NCBI GenBank assembly: GCA_965652545.1
Contig: CBFGWV010000213.1
Span: forward strand, 1-8,687
Reading direction: 5' to 3'
Source of the DNA: CBFGWV01 sp965652545
Lineage (GTDB): Bacteria; Pseudomonadota; Gammaproteobacteria; Competibacterales; Competibacteraceae
Length of the DNA: 8,687 nucleotides
The stretch's first letter is position 1. Each line of letters begins with the position of its first letter. The notes under the pieces were generated by a model that saw only the letters and a program-made list of their open reading frames with translations, ran no database searches and was not told the origin of the DNA. Below, one piece after another: positions 6,470 to 8,687 of the stretch. The position numbers and the translations under genes are program-made.

Positions 6470-6535
6470 TCAGCCGCACTTGGAGTCGCCGCAGTTGAGG
6501 CAGGTCATGCAGCCGTCCATCATTACCACGGCTGC
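6470..6535 (-). pseudogene. nrdJ: Left copy of the nrdJ 3' end (gene fragment)
   Basis: On the minus strand, 6470-6523 encodes MMDGCMTCLNCGDSKCG plus TGA, the cysteine-rich C-terminus of adenosylcobalamin-dependent (class II) ribonucleotide reductase. The frame continues upstream as 'AAVV' (to 6535), then 'LCSGAKYSSS' and on to a stop at 6590-6592, so no whole gene is attached. The 54 bases match 8634-8687 at 51 positions; the three differences (6494, 6500 and 6512) are synonymous third-position changes. How far upstream the nrdJ-derived sequence reaches cannot be judged, because the window ends inside the other copy. Confidence 0.8.
6509..6535. repeat. Inverted repeat in nrdJ tail, recombinase core-like
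   Basis: GCAGCCGT (6509-6516) and ACGGCTGC (6528-6535) are perfect 8-bp inverted arms around the 11-base spacer ccatcattacc. This is the shape of a tyrosine-recombinase core site, and it lies over the codons for A-A-V-V-M-M-D-G-C of the nrdJ fragment. The right copy keeps the first arm with one mismatch (GCAACCGT), and the window ends 7 bases into the spacer. The role as an attachment core is inferred from position and shape only. Confidence 0.4.
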
Positions 6536-6665
6536 GCTGCTTGAGTACTTTGCGCCGGAGCACAGCCAAGTTCGAAGCACCCCGTCTACTCAGAAGATCT
6601 CGATCAGAATACATTGACATCATATATACATTAAACGACAGATCCCGCATCATCAAAAAATTTAG

Positions 6666-7268
6666 TTACTTCTCCACATTCTCGGCTCCATGATCTCTTT
6701 GCATCAGGCGGCATCGAAGTGCTTCATGGTACGCATGTTTAAAAAACTCAGTGAGAGGTCGTGATTCATATTTTTCGTGCTCTTGAATGACATCTCCATG
6801 ATCTGAATCTCCCAAGTACTGATGGTAGTGTAACCATGCATACAACTTTGGAGTAGTTTCCACCACTAAATCAAGCACGTTCTCCGCGCAGTGTCTTGCA
6901 CATTTCTCATCAGTCATAAATGCGATGATGCGAGTACGATATGCAAGTGCCATACAGGAAATTTCCCCACCACCCAATCTTCGAGGGACTTGTCGGGCGA
7001 TATAAGCCAAGTCTTCTAAATCGCATTGTTCTACTGGAAACTGCCCTTGCTCTCGCGCATCCGTCAGCCTCCGGATCATTTCCAACGCTTCCGGGGTGTT
7101 ACTCTTTCGCGGTTTGTGCAAACATTCATATAGCACAGCCCCCGTAATACAAAAATGGACTTTTGCTTTCATCGCCGCACGGTACAATCGTTTAGATGAA
7201 AGCATATTCCAAACAGCACAAGTATCTGAAACGGCAATCGATGAAAATTTGTTTGGGTCAAGTCCCAT
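6666..7268 (-). CDS. PIN-domain-like protein, putative toxin nuclease
   Basis: A 200-residue protein. The N-terminal 130 residues show the PIN-domain arrangement of acidic residues on alternating strands and helices: Asp15 in 'IAVSDTCAVWNML', Glu48 in 'CITGAVLYECLHK', Glu102 in 'LGGGEISCMALAY' and Asp120 in 'IIAFMTDEKCARHCAE'. These match the four metal-binding positions of PIN nucleases, which usually cleave RNA as VapC-type toxins. The C-terminal part (about 131-200) is an extension with 'YAWLHYHQYL' and 'LTEFFKHAYHEAL' that I do not recognise. The ATG at 7268 overlaps the stop of the upstream XRE/ImmA gene by 11 bases, indicating translational coupling. Codon use is AT-shifted relative to chromosomal neighbours. 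Pairing with a DNA-binding zinc-peptidase gene supports a toxin-antitoxin role; this is inference. Confidence 0.72.
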   Translation of the reverse strand: MGLDPNKFSSIAVSDTCAVWNMLSSKRLYRAAMKAKVHFCITGAVLYECLHKPRKSNTPEALEMIRRLTDAREQGQFPVEQCDLEDLAYIARQVPRRLGGGEISCMALAYRTRIIAFMTDEKCARHCAENVLDLVVETTPKLYAWLHYHQYLGDSDHGDVIQEHEKYESRPLTEFFKHAYHEALRCRLMQRDHGAENVEK

Positions 7269-8406
7269 ATCTAACCGCCCTACCGTATAGCAATGCTATT
7301 TCCTTCATTTCCGAATACCCTGACAGCAGTGCCTCGGCTAGTGCGCCGGCCGACATCAACTCGTATTGATGAGCGTCGAAGCACATATTAACGTAATAGT
7401 CTGAGAGGCCGCGCTCCAATAAAGTCAGCCGTCGCTGTTTCTGAAGTTCAGTCAAACTACTCGGAGCCTCCGGATCGATTTTATCGGCTGAACGAAGCCG
7501 AACCGACCTTATTTGCTGCGCAGCATCCGCATCAATTAACTTCTCCTCCGAAAGCGCGATAGACAGCGCTGTTGTACTTACTCGAAACTCCTGTGCCCAG
7601 TACAGGGCTGACTCAGGACCCCAGACCACCCCGCGCGGCAATGCTTGTGGAGGCATCAAAAAACACGATGCGAATCGATTCGCCCTGAATTCCTTTAGGT
7701 CTTTCGCATCGTACCCTGACGAACCTCTTCGATATGAGACAACAACCGAATCTGATGAATCAAAAATAGCATGAGCCACCTCATGACTCACAGAAAATCT
7801 CTGCCTATAAATGTCTTCATCATAGTTAATTAAAACACAGTGACCCGCCACCGGATGTTCAACATACAGTCCAGAAATCCCTCGATTCGACAGACGCCTT
7901 CGGAAAACGTGCACACCAATGTCTCTAAAGTCGGCAAACACGTCACGAGGCACTTCACGATCCGAGTACCCGAGATGCGCCCTCAGAGATGAGGCCGCTT
8001 TCACTCCGTGATCTATGTACATATTTCCTTGAGGGTGAAATTCAAACACCTTCTTCGGGACTTTAAGCTCCCTCTCAAGCTGGGCCTCAATCTCGCATAG
8101 ATAAAGAAATTCCTGTACGGATCGGCGGTCACTAGGCAAAAACTCACTGCCGTGACGTCTGTATAGTATCTCTGTGGATTCAAACGGCCGCGGTCGAGAA
8201 TCATCTACAAAATCTCGAAAATCGTGCTTATAAAAATAAGCAAGTATCAGCACCTCATCGCCCGACGGCCTCTCCCCATGCTCCTCTATATCGATCATGC
8301 GCCCTTGAGAGATTCCAGTTCCCGCACTAACAACATCAACTGTCAAGCCCTGCAACTTCCGGGCTTCAGCTAACTTTCGCGCAACCGCACTCGCATCAAG
8401 CGGCAT
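7258..8406 (-). CDS. XRE-type HTH fused to ImmA/IrrE-type zinc peptidase
   Basis: A 382-residue two-domain protein. Residues about 3-68 are an XRE/Cro-type helix-turn-helix ('ARKLAEARKLQGLTVDVVSAGTGISQGRMIDIEEHGERP' region, then a helix). Residues about 138-258 are an ImmA/IrrE (COG2856) metallopeptidase domain with 'SVSHEVAHAIFD': zinc ligands His208 and His212, catalytic Glu209, and the third-ligand Glu239 in 'KEFRANRFASCFLMP'. A C-terminal region (about 310-382) is unassigned. In known systems such peptidases cleave a repressor (ImmA on ImmR, IrrE on DdrO). Here both activities are in one chain, as in predicted toxin-antitoxin modules. The ATG at 8406 has AGGA 6 bases upstream; the frame is open to 8487 without such a site. 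It is the first gene of a two-gene operon with the PIN-like gene. Confidence 0.88.
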   Translation of the reverse strand: MPLDASAVARKLAEARKLQGLTVDVVSAGTGISQGRMIDIEEHGERPSGDEVLILAYFYKHDFRDFVDDSRPRPFESTEILYRRHGSEFLPSDRRSVQEFLYLCEIEAQLERELKVPKKVFEFHPQGNMYIDHGVKAASSLRAHLGYSDREVPRDVFADFRDIGVHVFRRRLSNRGISGLYVEHPVAGHCVLINYDEDIYRQRFSVSHEVAHAIFDSSDSVVVSYRRGSSGYDAKDLKEFRANRFASCFLMPPQALPRGVVWGPESALYWAQEFRVSTTALSIALSEEKLIDADAAQQIRSVRLRSADKIDPEAPSSLTELQKQRRLTLLERGLSDYYVNMCFDAHQYELMSAGALAEALLSGYSEMKEIALLYGRAVRYGT

Positions 8407-8525
8407 TTGCTGTCCTCGCCTCCATAAACTACAAGCCAAACTCAACGCCTCACCTACTCGGCGAGGCCACATCTCAAGCGCAATCAAACATGCTGATATT
8501 CTTCAAGCCTAGTGGACGGCTTTAT

Positions 8526-8547
8526 GTATATAACCCATGCAATATAC
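8526..8547. promoter_or_regulatory. Inverted repeat, candidate operator/promoter of the two-gene operon
   Basis: GTATAT (8526-8531) and ATATAC (8542-8547) are perfect 6-bp arms around a 10-base spacer. They lie 120-141 bases before the XRE/ImmA start, in the only strongly AT-rich part of the 227-base gap 8407-8633. On the minus strand the same bases supply -10-like TATATT and TATACA boxes. An XRE-type protein that represses its own promoter would be expected to bind such a dyad. The long leader to 8406 is unusual for a toxin-antitoxin operon. I see no other gene in the gap. Confidence 0.4.
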
Positions 8548-8568
8548 TTCGAGCCAGATTAAGTTAAC

Positions 8569-8592
8569 GGCTGCCCCGCCGGCGGGGCAGCC
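8569..8592 (-). terminator. 24-base perfect palindrome, probable nrdJ terminator
   Basis: GGCTGCCCCGCC (8569-8580) is followed directly by its exact reverse complement (8581-8592), giving a very stable GC hairpin. It begins 41 bases after the nrdJ stop at 8634, reading on the minus strand. The bases that follow are GTTAACTTAATC, a T-rich but interrupted tract, so it is a plausible though not textbook intrinsic terminator. Its position separates nrdJ transcription from the two-gene operon promoter just downstream. Confidence 0.6.
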
Positions 8593-8633
8593 AACTCAAT
8601 GACCCCACGAGCTCCGACTAGGTAAAGAACGTT

Positions 8634-8687
8634 TCAGCCGCACTTGGAGTCGCCGCAATTGAGACAGGTCATGCAACCGTCCATCAT
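8634..8687 (-). CDS. nrdJ: C-terminus of class II (B12-dependent) ribonucleotide reductase, partial
   Basis: The last 17 codons and the TGA stop of a gene that continues beyond the right end of the window: MMDGCMTCLNCGDSKCG. This cysteine cluster (CMTC, LNC, SKC) is the conserved end of adenosylcobalamin-dependent ribonucleotide reductase, which makes deoxyribonucleotides without oxygen dependence. The C-terminal cysteines re-reduce the active-site disulfide after each turnover, so an intact tail matters. The identification rests on these 17 residues alone, but the motif is distinctive. I infer that this copy is attached to the full gene and the copy at 6470 is the detached one. Confidence 0.75.
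   Translation of the reverse strand: MMDGCMTCLNCGDSKCG

Larger units (their letters stand above)
6524..8633. mobile_element. AT-rich two-gene insertion at the 3' end of nrdJ
   Basis: This segment lies between two direct copies of the final 54 bases of nrdJ, with a repeat period of 2164 bp. It is visibly richer in A and T than the strongly GC-rich flanks, with the change near 6590 on the left and near 8570 on the right. It contains only two genes, an XRE/ImmA-type protein and a PIN-like protein, plus a promoter region and a terminator-like palindrome. ATGTATATA (8524-8532) recurs inverted at 6623-6631, near both ends. No integrase, transposase or replication gene is present, so it would be either a non-autonomous cargo element or the remnant of a larger one. 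The exact ends cannot be fixed. Confidence 0.65.

Noticed and set aside
6470..6523. A separate 17-residue cysteine-rich mini-protein starting at the Met-Met
   Set aside because: The sequence equals the end of NrdJ and no convincing ribosome site precedes the Met codons; a gene fragment is the simpler reading.
6324..6656. A 110-codon minus-strand frame across the left nrdJ copy
   Set aside because: It is out of frame with the nrdJ tail, overlaps the start of the secreted-protein gene and has no recognisable domain.
8447..8467. GCCTC...GAGGC hairpin in the leader of the XRE/ImmA gene as a riboswitch or attenuator
   Set aside because: Only a 5-bp stem with an 11-base loop and no alternative pairing or T-run; not enough to support a regulatory RNA.
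6590..8633. CRISPR array, tRNA or rRNA in the AT-rich insert
   Set aside because: No regularly spaced repeats, cloverleaf-like sequence or rRNA-like stretch was seen; the space is filled by the two coding genes and their control region.

Overview
The window comes from a GC-rich bacterial chromosome, most likely a gammaproteobacterium. That placement rests on recognisable YqaA, signal peptidase I, YgfF-like and DUF1127 proteins and on the C-terminal tail of a cobalamin-dependent ribonucleotide reductase (NrdJ). It is a judgement from family resemblance and base composition; no rRNA or tRNA gene is present to confirm it.

Bases 1-6469 are an ordinary, tightly packed chromosomal region. A minus-strand run reads from right to left: glutathione S-transferase (start 2066), the YqaA membrane protein, a small exported protein with an Sm-like look, and a DUF4149 membrane protein. 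A YciI-family gene (2242-2544, plus) diverges from the GST gene and converges on signal peptidase I (lepB, minus). Then follow, all minus, a YgfF-like short-chain dehydrogenase, an unrecognised 133-residue protein and a DUF1127 protein. The DUF1127 gene diverges from a LysR-type regulator (5034-5939, plus), and the 101-base AT-rich gap between them probably carries the control sites of both. The regulator converges with a secreted 148-residue protein (5948-6394, minus).

Bases 6470-8687 are the unusual part. The last 18 codons of nrdJ, stop included, occur twice in the same orientation: at 6470-6523 and at 8634-8687, where the window ends inside what is probably the intact gene. The copies match at 51 of 54 bases, the three differences are synonymous, and similarity stops exactly at the stop codon. 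Between them lies about 2.1 kb of clearly more AT-rich DNA with only two genes, both on the minus strand and overlapping by 11 bases. The first encodes an XRE-type DNA-binding protein fused to an ImmA/IrrE-type zinc peptidase (HEVAH motif); the second encodes a protein with the acidic-residue pattern of a PIN-domain nuclease. A strong palindrome follows the right-hand nrdJ stop, and an AT-rich inverted repeat lies in the two-gene promoter region. The simplest reading is a small cargo element carrying a toxin-antitoxin or defence-like pair, inserted at the 3' end of nrdJ so that the reductase keeps a complete C-terminus. No integrase or transposase is present within it.
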